From positions 992,001-1,056,000 of the forward strand of contig JAMFTG010000073.1 in assembly GCA_023974075.1 (NCBI GenBank): 64,000 bases of DNA. The letters run 5' to 3'. This DNA comes from Chaenocephalus aceratus (taxonomy: Eukaryota > Chordata > Actinopteri > Perciformes > Channichthyidae). Below the pieces are notes generated by a model, which saw only the letters and a list, made by a program, of their open reading frames with translations, had not been told where the DNA came from and did no database searches. Below are positions 22,247 through 32,816 of this stretch, in pieces; position 1 is the first letter of the stretch, and the number at the start of each line of letters is the position of its first letter. A program made the position numbers and the translations under genes.

Positions 22247-23130
22247 CACCTACTTGAGTCCTCTTATGGTGACCTTCCCTTAGATAGACTGTGGAGGAAG
22301 GATGTCCCAGAATTGAGACCTGAGTTTAACTGGGATTCAGTCTGGGCTAACATTCGTCAGGCGTCTCGCAATCCCTACCACCAACAAATCCACCTGAACT
22401 ATGCGCATAGAATTTACCTGACACCCAGACGGCTGCATATCATGGGTCTTCTGGCAGATGCTCGGTGTACCCTGTGCTCCATGGGGGCTCCTGGTACATT
22501 TCTCCATATGTTCTGGGAATGCCCGCCTGTTGCTCGCTTTTGGAACGGGGTCTCCTCTAAGTTGTCCGACATATTTTCTTTGACTGTACCTGTATCTGTG
22601 TCTGTTTTTCTTTTAAATGACCTATCTCAGCTGCCGGCTACTGGGTACCAGAAAATACCTCTCTATGCTGGCCTTACGGCTTCCAAGAAATTGGTTGCTA
22701 TGAGGTGGAAACAACCCGACAAGCTCTCAGTGACCTGCTGGTTACTAATGTTTCTTGACGTAGTCTACATGGAACTGTCTACTGCACGCGTGATTGGAGT
22801 TAAGGAGTCCAATATCGGTTTATGGGTGTCGACAGCTGAAAAATTGAAGGAACGGATCTAGCTATCTTAACCGATGTATTTGTTTGCAGTCATTGGTCCT
22901 GAGAGGTCCTGGGATTGGGGTGGGAGGGTTTATTTATTTATTAGGGTCTGAGACCAGAGGTCGGCGAAGACCCTATTGAAAGGAAAAGGTTCGGAAATCA
23001 TGACGGCTGATAGGCCGCATCAGCAACTCGCATAATTGATATCGTTACGATCAATTTAGTCGCTCGCGAACCATGCATAACCCACAAAAAACAGGGAAAA
23101 CGAGGGGCAAAAGCCCATTTAAAAGTGGCC

Positions 23131-24010
23131 TAAATCATGGAAGTAGATTTAGGCAGCCTAAAACATTTTCTGGGTATCGATTTCAAACAGTCGGATGGAT
23201 GTGTAAAGATGTCACAGGAAAAATATGTTAACAAGATACTGGAGAGGTTTAACATGTACAACTGTAAACCCAGAGAAACACCCTGTGATCAAAAACTTGA
23301 CTATACAGAAAATGCAGTGAAAATGGATGATGTCAGGATGTACAGAGAGGCGGTAGGCAGCTTTATATACCTGACCACATGTACAAGGCCAGATTTAAGT
23401 TTTGTTGTGAGCAAACTATCACAATATTTTTGCTGAGCCTACAAAGGAGCAGTGGGTAACTGTGAAACACGTGTTAAGATACCTTAGAGGCACTATAGAG
23501 AAAGAGTTGTATTTCAGAAGAAACGATAGTGAGAAGCTAGGCTTACTAGCCTACAGTGATGCCGACTGGGCAGCTGATGTCACCGACAGGCGCAGTACCA
23601 CAGTATACTGTGTAAGCCTCAGTAAGAACAGCTCTTTAGTCTCATGGAAGAGTAAGAAGCAGCCTACAGTGGCACTTTCCGCCTGTGAGGTGGAATACAT
23701 GGCTCTGGCCTCAACTATACAAGAGTGTATATATCTAGACCAGTTACTGGAGGGTATCGATGATTACAAATATACACAAACAGTAGTGTTTGAGGACAAC
23801 CAGGGAACAATTGCCCTAGCCAAAAACCCTGTAAGCAGACAGAGGTGTAAGCACGTGTACATAAAGTACCACTTCATAAGATCAACTGTAAAGGATGGGA
23901 AACTAACTCTGGTGTACTGCCCTACTGAAGAGATGGTGGCAGACATAATGACAAAACCTGTAACTAAGCTGAAACTGAAGAAGTTTGCAGGAATCGTTTT
24001 TGGAGTTTAA
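23131..24010 (+). pseudogene. Ty1/copia-type pol 3' part: RT end and RNase H
   Basis: The reading starts at MEVDLGSLKHFLGIDFKQSD (23137), the end of the reverse transcriptase, and continues EKYVNKILERFNM...REAVGSFIYLTTCTRPDLSF, a canonical copia block. One extra T near 23431 shifts the frame (SQYF / AEPTKEQWVTVKHVLRYLRG). The RNase H domain follows: LLAYSDADWA, WKSKKQPTVALSACEVEYMA, VFEDNQGTIALAKNP, KYHFIR and the family hallmark VADIMTKPV, ending at TAA 24008-24010. Gag, integrase and the RT catalytic core are missing, so the element is 5'-truncated at about 23130. Confidence 0.85.
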
Positions 24011-24082
24011 AATGTGTGAGGAGGTCCACATTTTCATTTTGTTTACATTTTTGGAGTACAGCAACCTGAGAACAAGTGGGGG

Positions 24083-24400
24083 TGTTAAGGGAAATGTTTA
24101 CATATGTCCTCAGTTATTGTATGTATAGACTAGAGATTGTGTCTATTCTGTACTATAGGGATGTAATACTGTTATTGTACCACTGTGAGACACTGTAGTA
24201 TTACGTGCTACGTAATGACCAGTCTTGCGTCATGTAAATGAGGGTGTGTTCACCTGATGCACGTGTACACTGTCTATGTTTGTTCTCTTCTAAGTTAGCT
24301 CGGCTGAGCGAAGGAATCACCTGTGAAGCAGAGGAATAAATCATGCTCAAGGGCTAAACAGTTCATAGTCTCCGTCTCCAATATTTCTCTCCGAGTGCAG
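24083..24400 (+). mobile_element. 3' LTR of the Ty1/copia element
   Basis: A purine tract (GAGAACAAGTGGGGG, ending at 24082) of the polypurine-tract type is followed directly by TGTTAAGGGAAATG, a typical LTR start. The LTR includes a TCTATGTTTGTTCTC stretch and an AATAAA signal in GAGGAATAAATC near 24335. The right end is not sharply defined (about 24400, near GAGTGCA). No second LTR is in the window. Confidence 0.65.
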
Positions 24401-26072
24401 CGTAATGTTAGAAACTAAAATCAATGTTTTTAATGGCATAAAGTACCTCAAACATACCATCAGTTTAAATCATATACTGTATATATAAATGGACGTAGGG
24501 TCCGTGACGTCACCCATAGGATTCTGCAGAGTTGCCGAGAAGCCCTTAGTAGGCGGACTCGGCCACTAACGGCTCGACAGTGGCGTCAGAGTTGAACTCC
24601 AGACTGCTCCAAATAAGGGCAAAGAGGCTGAGCCGCGGCGGGACCTGCTGCCACCGAGCTGGAAGTTCCAGAGCTAGCTGAAGCTACCAAGCTAAGCTAA
24701 CATGCTCCCCATCTGCACACTGCCGTCGCATTTTACGTTTCTAAGGTAAGCGGACATGAAACTATTCAGCAAAACTATAAATAATAATCTAAGTTATTGA
24801 GTTTTTAGCATAATACTTCAGAATCTTAAAACCCCTTAACGTTTGTATGCAATTGTGCTAAATTCAACACTGGAATCAAGCAAATATTAATATGTTTGCA
24901 TGATATTAGTTATTTATATTTTGATATCACTTAATTACACGTTTAATACATTTAAGTCAAGCTAAGGTACATGTGATGGTAGCTAGTTAGTGCTCTTACC
25001 TGTGAGGCCTCCTCCAAACAGCATAATAACCAGACTATATCATTAAAACTAAGTACCAGTTCTAGATCCTTGACTTTAGACAAACAATTCAAAAGACAAA
25101 ATGTATTTAAAGACCAATCTTTATTTGATTGTGCCTCTTAACCTGAGATATTAGTTATACAATAATATTATTGACAATCTAAAAAAACTGAGCAACTCAA
25201 CAGTCAACTTTATATTTCTTATTGTCCAAAGCATTTATTATTTTCATTTTTCCCCTCTCATATTCAGTGTGGACAGATTGAGACAGCGTGGTGTCCAGAG
25301 AGCTGCAGAGACTTCAGGGAGAAACCTCCGTGTGACGGACGTCCTGTCTGTTGGTTTGGAGAGGACTGAGGGTCTTTCCTAAGCGAGGAGAACCAGGCCT
25401 GATGGAGGAGCCCATGCTGGGCAAAGCATATACCAACTGCACAGGCCTAGTCTGTCACTTTATTTGACTAAATGTGTTTACTTATACATTTAATAGGTTT
25501 ATACCTTCTGTCCATATGTGCTTTTTATTTAAAACATGTTTGATTAAGTTTTGGTTCACATTTCAATACATTGTATTTGTATTTGCACTCCTTTTGTCCA
25601 TTATTCTTACTGAAAATGTTAGATTACACATTCACATCTGACTGAAGATTGGCCCCATTTATTTGTGACATTGCAAACTCTGCGGTACAAGGCACAAGCG
25701 ATGTGAAGCTCATAATGCGAGGCAAATGGAAATACAGATGTAGCGCTTCGTTTCAGACGCCTACCCGTGCGGGTCCGTGATCGGCACGGGGTGGGCCCCT
25801 GCTGAAAAGTAAAACCCCCCCGCAGGACTTGAAATGCCCCCTTGATAAATACATTTAATTATAATGAAACCAGCAGCAATGGATCATGGATCCACCAGGG
25901 GGAGCCGTGAAAAGCTGCCACACTGGAACTCATGTGAAATAAACAGCTGATCGACAGGTATCTGATATAGCGGATATTTGTTAAGATCCATATGTCACGG
26001 ATAGGATCATATTATGTGCTTAAGTAAGAGACATGTAATCATTTACTAAACATCACCATGTTTTTATTTAAC
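24400..26072. other. Unassigned AT-rich DNA with repeat-like segments
   Basis: The segment 24476-24740 (TATATAAATGGACGTAGGGT, GACGTCACCCATAGG) has the look of a dispersed fish repeat, and 25255-25430 also has repeat character. No terminal repeats, coding frame or RNA gene could be supported. The (T)ATATA run at 24478-24486 is too short to call. Confidence 0.3.
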
Positions 26073-26145
26073 AAAATAATGTTTAATTCACGTTGGCGTA
26101 ATTTACGCGGCGTAAATTACGCCAACGTGAATTAAACATTATTTT
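26073..26145. repeat. Perfect 73-nt palindrome
   Basis: A 36-nt arm (AAAATAATGTTTAATTCACG... ending TTTACGC, 26073-26108) is followed by a single G (26109) and the exact reverse complement (26110-26145). No mismatch is seen in 36 pairs. It can form a hairpin or cruciform. No transposon gene adjoins it; it may be a tail-to-tail end of a foldback element or a recent inverted duplication. Confidence 0.95.
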
Positions 26146-27139
26146 AAAGTACAAAACCATCGCTATGTTTTTAGATCAGCAAATGCATCCAGGGTCAAAC
26201 AAACGATTTTCGATTGTCCTCCTCGCATTCATTTAATGTATCATATGTTCGCGAGTTGAAATGAATGCACTAAATTTAATCCACGTGAGTTTACAACAAC
26301 AACCTCTTTGTTTTTATATCACATCCGACCGGAGGAAAATGCAGCGGCTCTCACTACCGATCATCCTAATCCCACGGACAAACAATAATATGTACAGTGT
26401 TCATAGTTTTATTAGTGTCTAATATTACTGCTATAATAATCACACATTGAGTTGTTGAAATCAGACCGTCGTTTTTTTTAAACGCTCTGAATGAAACGGC
26501 AGCTCTCAGGTGATCAGCTGTGTGTTTACACAATAAAATATGCATAGTAATTTAATACCTTCCAACACACATTGTAAGAATAGTTCTGTTTCATATGAGT
26601 GTTGAGAGCCGTATCCACAAATCTACTAATTTTGCCCTCAGTGCACCAGATTGATGCATTTAACTTCAATTTAAATAAAAACATCTTCTGTTGTAACAAC
26701 AATAACATTATAAATAGTAACATAGCATGGTATTGCACATTTACTGTAGCTTTGAGTGTTACTGGCCTGAGATTTTTTTATTACATGAATGAAGGTGACT
26801 GAGGCTTTTTAATATAGACTTTTCAGTGTCCCACATGTTGCACAGAGCTGTCCAACATTAGGAAAATAGATTGTCTGAGACAACTTGGCACTAAGAGTAC
26901 TAATATGTCTACCATTTCTTTTATGAGTTTAATATCTGCATGTTCTCTTTTGGTTTGATTAGGACACATCCTGGGGATTTCAGAATGTTACTGGATTTTG
27001 ATTTATTGTATCGGCTTCATGTCGCAATAATATTCCCGAAGTCTGAAATGCAAAAATGTTCCACATTAGGGCAATTCACCCTACATTTAATCATTTTGTT
27101 TATTTTTAACGAAATAAATGTGGTTTAATCCATCATGAA
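26146..27139. other. Unassigned AT-rich DNA
   Basis: No terminal repeats, no LINE tail and no frame with domain character. Short ORFs occur on both strands at the density expected by chance. Confidence 0.3.
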
Positions 27140-27284
27140 ATTAATGTAGGCTATTTACTTAGTACATATCTGACATTAACGATTAACACACTGTTCATAC
27201 TGCTCACAGGCTGATATCTAGTGTATTCATACCCCTCACTGTTTATTCATCATTCAATTCATTATATATTTTATTCTGTAGATT

Positions 27285-27397
27285 GTGAACATTACTTTTC
27301 ACTTCACTGCTTGTTGCACCTGGTTAGAAGCTAAACTGCATTTCGTTGTCAGTACCTGTAATCTGTGCAATAACAATAAAGTTTAATCTAATCTTGA
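27285..27397 (+). mobile_element. LINE 3' tail (L2-like)
   Basis: The sequence TGTTGCACCTGGTTAGAAGC, then AAACTGCATTTCGTTGTCAG and TCTGTGCAATAACAATAAAG, followed by TTTAATCTAATCTT, is the characteristic 3' end of L2-group LINEs in fish, which end in short tandem tails. Only the tail remains; the coding part is lost through 5' truncation. Confidence 0.6.
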
Positions 27398-27594
27398 GCA
27401 GGAACTAATGTAGGCTATTTACTTAGTACATATCTGACATTAACGATTAAACACGTTTGTGCATTCTTTATGAATGCAAACCGAGTCATTTCGTTTATTT
27501 TTAATGAAATAAATGTGATTTAATCCACATAATTTACTGTGTTAATTGTTTACTTAGTATTGTTTAACTTGAAGGTGCCTGATGTGAACATTTC

Positions 27595-27676
27595 CAGAAT
27601 GTATTTTCTTCACTTTTTAAATGCCTCTGTGATGTGCTGCTACCCATTTCCCCTCGGGGACTAATAAACGAATACT
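27595..27676 (+). mobile_element. Short LINE 3' tail fragment
   Basis: CTGCTACCCATTTCCCCTCG followed by GGGACTAATAAACGAATACT resembles the TTTCCCC..GGGA-TAATAAA 3' end of fish LINEs and LINE-dependent SINEs. A second ACTAATAAACGAATACTATA-like tract is at 27739-27761. Confidence 0.45.
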
Positions 27677-28107
27677 ATGACATTAACGATTAAACACATT
27701 TGTGCATTCTTTATGAATGCAAACCGAGTCAAGCCGACTCTAATAAACGAATACTATATATTGAATGGCCTTTGTATGTATACAGTACAGTATAGCCCAA
27801 CCATTTACACCTTCCTTTTTTCCCGTCAAGAGTTTGAATTGGAGAAAGGTAATCGATGGTGCTTTTATAGCCTATTGCATAATAACTGTGTGATTTATAT
27901 TGCTTTTCAAATGCATATGGCCACCCATTTACACGGCTCTTCCCGTAGTTAGATCACTTTACATTTCTGCGAATGAATTTTTAATCACACACGTCTCCCC
28001 ATCCCGAAAATAATAAAGAAAATAAAAAGAGGAAACAATTTTCAAGTTCAGTTTTCACCGTTTAATTTAAAATAACTGACATACAGTAACAGACACATGC
28101 TGTAGGC

Positions 28108-28317
28108 CTATCTGCTGCGGAAACCAGGACGAGCGATTTCGGGATCTGTTTTTCTGGGGCTCCTCAGTCTCTCGTTTACCCGGCTCCTGATCTTATGCCA
28201 CTGGTCAATGTTCAGATTTGGGAACCGATTGGAAACATAGGACTCAATCTTTTGCTTCACATTGAGGGTAAGAGGCATTTTCCCATTGGTCCCAGTCCAG
28301 TTGGTTATTTTCACCAT
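28108..28317 (-). CDS. Hypothetical 69-aa protein, unrecognised
   Basis: A 69-codon minus-strand frame starting MVKITNWTGTNGKMPLTLNV and ending DPEIARPGFRSR, rich in Arg and Lys (KIRSRVNERLRSPRKTD). It has the composition of a real coding segment, with a compact, mixed-charge, possibly helical centre (VKQKIESYVSNRFPNLNIDQ). I do not recognise the family. It could be an exon of a host gene, a transposon accessory protein, or chance. No partner exon or terminal repeat was identified nearby; the frame just upstream (28681-28346) has low-complexity Gly stretches and is probably not coding. Confidence 0.35.
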   Translation of the reverse strand: MVKITNWTGTNGKMPLTLNVKQKIESYVSNRFPNLNIDQWHKIRSRVNERLRSPRKTDPEIARPGFRSR

Positions 28318-28699
28318 TCTCCCATAGCCTATGTTACAAATGGCGTTATGGCCATGAACATATAAGCAGCATAGATCTCAGGGCGATGCTGTCCCTTAAA
28401 AAAGCTGTCCTGGTAAAAACTTTCCTCTCGTTCTGAGGAAACAGCCCTGGTGGGTTCATCAGGAGTGACCGCCGACCATGCCCCAACCCCCCCATGTTTC
28501 CTATGTATGTAGGGGACCCTTTGTTTAAAACTAATTGGCCATCGGAATGTGTGGAGTCACATTCCACAGCTCCCCCCCCTCCTGTGATCCCCCGCACACA
28601 GGGAGATCGCTTTTCTGGAGTGAAGAGAGCTGAAATATTGATATTGCAAGTTAGAAACGTAAAATGCATTTTGACAGACACTTGGGGGAAATATGCTGC

Positions 28700-29454
28700 A
28701 TTTTGAATGTCCGATAGTCCACCATTTCCACCGGAAATATCAAACCTTTAATAAAAGTGAAAAACAATGAACAAGACTTATTCATCATAATTAATTATAT
28801 TTATTTCGTTTGGATGTAGGTGATCTTCTACTATATGAACATTTTGGACCCAAAATCACAACAAAAACGTAAAAACAGATTTTGAAAATGATTTTATTTT
28901 TCACAACACAAACATACACAACGAAACCATTTAAAAGCTGGAAATATATACATGGGATGTCACTATGATAATGTGAAAGTTTGATTGAGGTAGCATGGGA
29001 TTTCATTCTGATAAGGCAAAAGTGTTATTATAAATATAATACAAATATATATATATATATACACATTATGTACAAAAATCTGTTGTTTCTGTCTTTATCT
29101 GTGCCACGCTTCAAAGCGGTTTCTGTCAACTACGACACAGAGGGCAACATCACAGATTCCTCCTCCTCCATGTCAAAAAACAAGCTTAAAGCTTGACTCA
29201 CGTTCAGAGTTCTCTTCATCATAGTTGAGTCTTCAAAACTCTAAATCTATCTAACTATATCTAAATTCTCAATGTTTGTCTGTCACTTTACTTCAATCGC
29301 AGTCTCCCGCAGCCTCTCTTCGTCTCCCGCCGCCTGTCTTCGTATATCTTCGTCTCTCTCCATTTCCCGCCGTCTCTCTTTGGTTCCCACCGTGCCCCTT
29401 CGTCTCGTTTCGTATCACTCCGTTTACCTGATTACCTCACCCCCTCCCTGGTAA
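28700..29454. other. Unassigned DNA including a pyrimidine-rich CGTCTC tract
   Basis: A TA run sits at 29047-29061. The stretch 29290-29440 is a degenerate repetition of TTCGTCTC(T)CCGCC-like words (several units, not in register), suggesting an old minisatellite. No coding frame could be supported. Confidence 0.35.
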
Positions 29455-29890
29455 ATACATCCTGTTGAGCAGAATCTACAGTTTCCAGTATTTTCCGTTT
29501 CGTAAAATGATAAAAATACGGCGAAGATATTAAAATATGTGCTTCCATTATTCATACTTTTGAAATACATCTGTATTAACTTTATATCATCGTATGTCCG
29601 TGTTTATTGGGTATTTTTGCATGAAACAAAGACTGGCATATAGTTTCAAGCCAGTACTTTCGACAGAAATACACATATACATCCTGTTGAGCAGGATCTA
29701 CAGTTTCCAGTGTTTTCCGTTTCGTAAAATGATCAAATATGGCGAAGATATTCAAATATGTGCTTCCATATTTCATACTTTTGAAATGTATTAATTTTAT
29801 ATCATCGTATCTCCGTGTTTACTGGGTCTTTTTGCATGAAACAAAGACTGGGATATAGTTTCAAGCCAGTACTTTCGACAGAAACACACG
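29455..29890. repeat. Two tandem copies of a 222-bp unit
   Basis: Unit 1 (29455-29676) and unit 2 (29677-29890) share ATACATCCTGTTGAGCAG, TACAGTTTCCAGT(A/G)TTTTCC, ATGAAACAAAGACTGG and AGCCAGTACTTTCGACAGAA in the same order. The second copy lacks a few bases near 29790. Similarity is high (over 90% by eye). It may be a short piece of a longer satellite or a local duplication. Confidence 0.9.
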
Positions 29891-30239
29891 GCAATGTTGT
29901 CCGGACTGTTGTTTTTATGCGGCACCGGCTTGAACAGGTCATGTGATCTGATCACGCCGGCGTGATGGTCGACTCCAAAGGGTTAATATTAAATACATAT
30001 AAGTATTTTTACAACTTGTATTTAGAAATACTCTGTTGTAATTATTGATGCATACATGTGTTCATCCATTCAATGTGGCATCTGCTATAATGGGGTTAAT
30101 GTATGATATTACTTAATAATACAATACATTATAATATATGATATGATAATTACATTTTAGTTTTATTCATTTCTTATTTCATAGTTTCTCATTATTATTA
30201 TAATTTTTTATCGCTCATCTTATTTTTGATTTTATTAAT

Positions 30240-30345
30240 CTGTGTGAATCTGTGCTGTCCTGTTTTTCACTCTCACCCTGTTGCTGTTTGAACTACTGAA
30301 TTTCCCCACGGGATTAATAAAGGTCCATCTTATCTTATCTTAATG
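30240..30345 (+). mobile_element. LINE 3' tail with (TTATC) end
   Basis: GAATTTCCCCACGGGATTAA is followed by TAAAGGTCCATCTTATCTTA, the usual 3' end of fish non-LTR elements with a short tandem tail. No coding part is retained upstream. Confidence 0.55.
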
Positions 30346-30769
30346 TATAAGTTGATTTACTTCAATCTACTGTACAATATTACAGGAAATATACTGCATA
30401 AAGCAAACTATATACTTTATTTAATCTAAAATATTGATGTTTCTACAACACCCATTGTGTATTTTGTGAATGAAGCGCCATCTCATGGTTAAATCCTGTA
30501 ATTGAACAAATGGGGAAATTGGGCAACGCCCTCTAGCAATTTGGCAACACCCCCAGCCACTGGCATCCGCTGGGCTTTTGACTGGGACACACCCATTTGA
30601 GTCTGATCTGGAGTGCTACATCTGTAGGCCTGTGTATTATTTGTAATTATCCTTATAAGAGTTCTTTGTTTCTTATTCGAGGTTAACAGTTTTATATCAT
30701 GTAATAAATAGCCTAATAAATGCAAAAAAACTGTAGTTTTTGTCTGATATAACAATACAAATCTATGAA

Positions 30770-30862
30770 ATATGTTTTGCGGCTCCAGACAAAATATTTT
30801 TTTGGAAAAAGGAGCAAAATGGCTCTTTTTGTCAAAAAGGTTGCAGACCCCTGCCTTAGGTG
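30770..30862. mobile_element. hAT-like terminus fragment
   Basis: The reverse complement begins CAGGGGTCTGCAACCTTTTT and continues with AAAAAGAGCC, the classic CAGGGGT(C/G)-type terminus of fish hAT elements. The matching second terminus was not found. It may extend leftwards across 30430-30770, and the GAGCCGGCTC motif at 31321-31330 could be from the same family. Confidence 0.4.
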
Positions 30863-31537
30863 ATAAAGCATAACAAGGTGGGAGTGGGCCCATTTTATTC
30901 AGTACTATAATATGTTATTTCAGGATATCTCAACCTGTACTGAACTTATGCCATGGCATAGAAAAGTACAAACATTGACATGTATTCTGTTGAAAGCTTT
31001 AATTGGCTTACTTAACAACATGCTGTTGTCATGGTTACAATGGCCCTGAACTTGAGCCGAGGGCGTCCAAAAAAATAAATAATTAGAGAGAAGATCGAGA
31101 GTTTTTAATTGCTTGAAATTACGAAAAGGAAAAAGGACAAGGACATCACTCGGTTGGAGGGGCAAAGGAGTCTGGTGGGATTATTTTCGCTGCCAGCAAA
31201 GCGTGTTCCTGTGACGGAAAGTGTACTGCCAGCGAGCCTTGACCGGGGGTGCTAGTGGAGCCTTGCAGCGGCGAAACTGAGGCTCCGTGGTAAACTGTGG
31301 TAAAATGAACAGCCGTTTAAGAGCCGGCTCTTCTTAGTGAGCCAAGCCAAATGAATTCCCATCACTTATACGTAAAGAGATAGTATCTATAAGGGAAGGC
31401 TCAATTCAAAATTCAAGTCACGTGAAAACACTGGTTACAACTGTCAAATCCCACACATGCCAGTTCCAAACACCTGGTGTCTTGATGCTGCAGGCTACCA
31501 CTGTCAGCAGCAGCACACTACTGTGATTGGTCTACAC

Positions 31538-32796
31538 CAGGGGTATTCAACTAAAGTTCAACGAGGTCCAGTTAGAGAAAATCTTCCCATGCAAAGGTCC
31601 GGAACATCAAACTGTCTAAGTTGCTTTATGAATTAGTGTGATATGTATTGAAGTAGCCTGTAGCTTTATCAACGTATGCATGTAATCAACAACTGACTGC
31701 CAATCAAATAAAGAAAGTACAATTCAAAAACAACAACATTTATTGTCAATTAATATTGTACTATACAGATATACAGTACAATACTGTGGATATGTGTAAT
31801 GTTCCTCTCTGGCTGCATTTACAAATAAAATAGGAGAAAATAAATAAAATAGTTTTTGAAATATGTGCATCTTAAAAGTGCTTAATTTTAGATAAATAAA
31901 ATAAAGTGTAGCAGCAGCAGCAGCAGCAGCAGCAGTAGCAGCAGCTTGAGTTTCCCTTTTTCTTTGTTAACCGTTTCACATCATGACTTAACAGTTTCAG
32001 ACGATTATACAATATCAGTCTTTACACATCATAACAATTGAACAGTTTAAAGTGTCTCTTTCTTTCCCTCTTATATTGCAATCCATCACTCACTTTGTTT
32101 TATTCAGTGCGAGAATTGAGCTTGTCCTGCCAGGAGTTTAAATCTGGGCTGAAATGGTGTCAGGGCCATTCTCATACACACATGTAGGTGCTCATTGGTT
32201 AGCCTCGGTTAGCCTGCCCTGGAACGATATTTAGTTTTTGATCCTGGTGGACTGATCATATCGGGCTCTGAGACTGCTTATTTTGTGTGATCTCAGTTCT
32301 GACTTGAGAGGGAATGTTTGGTCAAACACTTTGTGTTTTGTCTCATAGTGGTGTTTTGGCACTTTTAATGAGCGCCACGGTCTCTGAACAAATGAGACAC
32401 ACTGGTTCTGTGCTCCCAGTGGGCAGGATTAACATGAATGAGTCCACTCAGGGTTAAAAGCTCTGTTCTTCTCACTTTCCACGTTCCTCTTCTTGGAGAG
32501 CGCCATGTGTAATTATTTGTCTCTCCCTGTCTGCCACTAACTCGCCTGTTCACTCTTCTCACCCTGTATCGCTAATTATTCTCTTCACACTTTCCTCTCC
32601 GCTTCTCTCTGTCGCGCTCTCATCTCTTCTTCTGTGTTTCTCTCCCTGTATCGCTCACTCGTCTCTTGTCGGCAGCGGTTAACATAGAATCGCCCCGTCA
32701 AAATTAAAATCCCCTATTAATGTATTGATTATAGGTCCGGGTCCGTATAGGTCGGCGTCCGGATCCGGACCGCGGTCCGCTTGTTGCCGACCCCTG
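31538..32796. mobile_element. Non-autonomous hAT element, 8-bp TSD
   Basis: It starts CAGGGGTATTCAACTAAAGT and ends TTGTTGCCGACCCCTG. The octamer GTCTACAC is duplicated exactly on both sides (31530-31537, 32797-32804). The inside carries a CAG microsatellite (31908-31947) and GGTCCGG-type subterminal motifs (CCGGGTCCG, CGGATCCGGACCGCGGTCC near 32740-32780) but no transposase frame. Confidence 0.9.
31908..31947. repeat. (CAG)n microsatellite
   Basis: About twelve AGC/CAG units with one TAG interruption, inside the hAT element at 31538-32796. Confidence 0.9.
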
Positions 32797-32816
32797 GTCT
32801 ACACTAAAATACTTAA

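Larger units (their letters stand above)
18431..22861 (+). pseudogene. L1-type ORF2: endonuclease + reverse transcriptase, broken
   Basis: ATG 18431 starts MANLNIG; a frame shift near 18450 leads to VWNTGGLNAPHKRTSVLGLL...LLSETHL (endonuclease N and E motifs), and a TGA lies near 18570. The frame 18622-19095 has GADFNAVWDP and FSRIDYLF; another shift leads to [10 protein letters not shown] (SDH motif). The RT domain (19730-20460) shows [37 protein letters not shown] and [11 protein letters not shown]. At 20446-20462 the catalytic YADD is destroyed by four extra bases, giving YACG and a stop, with HADDVLIF resuming in another frame. The rest (20439-21248, 21270-21490, 22252-22861) carries the C-terminal part. 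A 5' internal deletion after KIALV and one after FKMSTTQ are also evident. Confidence 0.8.
16577..22942 (+). mobile_element. L1/Tx1-type LINE, nearly full length
   Basis: A non-LTR retrotransposon with a short GC-richer 5' UTR (from about 16577), ORF1 (16697-17557), an unusually long 870-bp inter-ORF region, ORF2 (from 18431) with endonuclease and reverse transcriptase, and a C-terminal C-x2-C...H-x4-C knuckle ending at TAG 22859-22861. A short 3' UTR follows to about 22942. ORF2 is disrupted by several frame shifts, deletions and a solo LTR, so the copy is dead. I did not find a convincing target duplication or poly-A tail. Confidence 0.8.
27142..27735. repeat. Three dispersed copies of a local repeat
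   Basis: The block TAATGTAGGCTATTTACTTA...CTGACATTAACGATTAA occurs at 27142-27186 and 27405-27451. The longer block with ATTAACGATTAAACAC, GTGCATTCTTTATGAATGCA and AACCGAGTCA occurs at 27434-27489 and again at 27680-27731. A related TTATTTTTAACGAAATAAATGTGG tract occurs at 27100 and 27500. This suggests local duplication, with a LINE tail (27240-27395) inserted between the first two copies. Confidence 0.8.
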
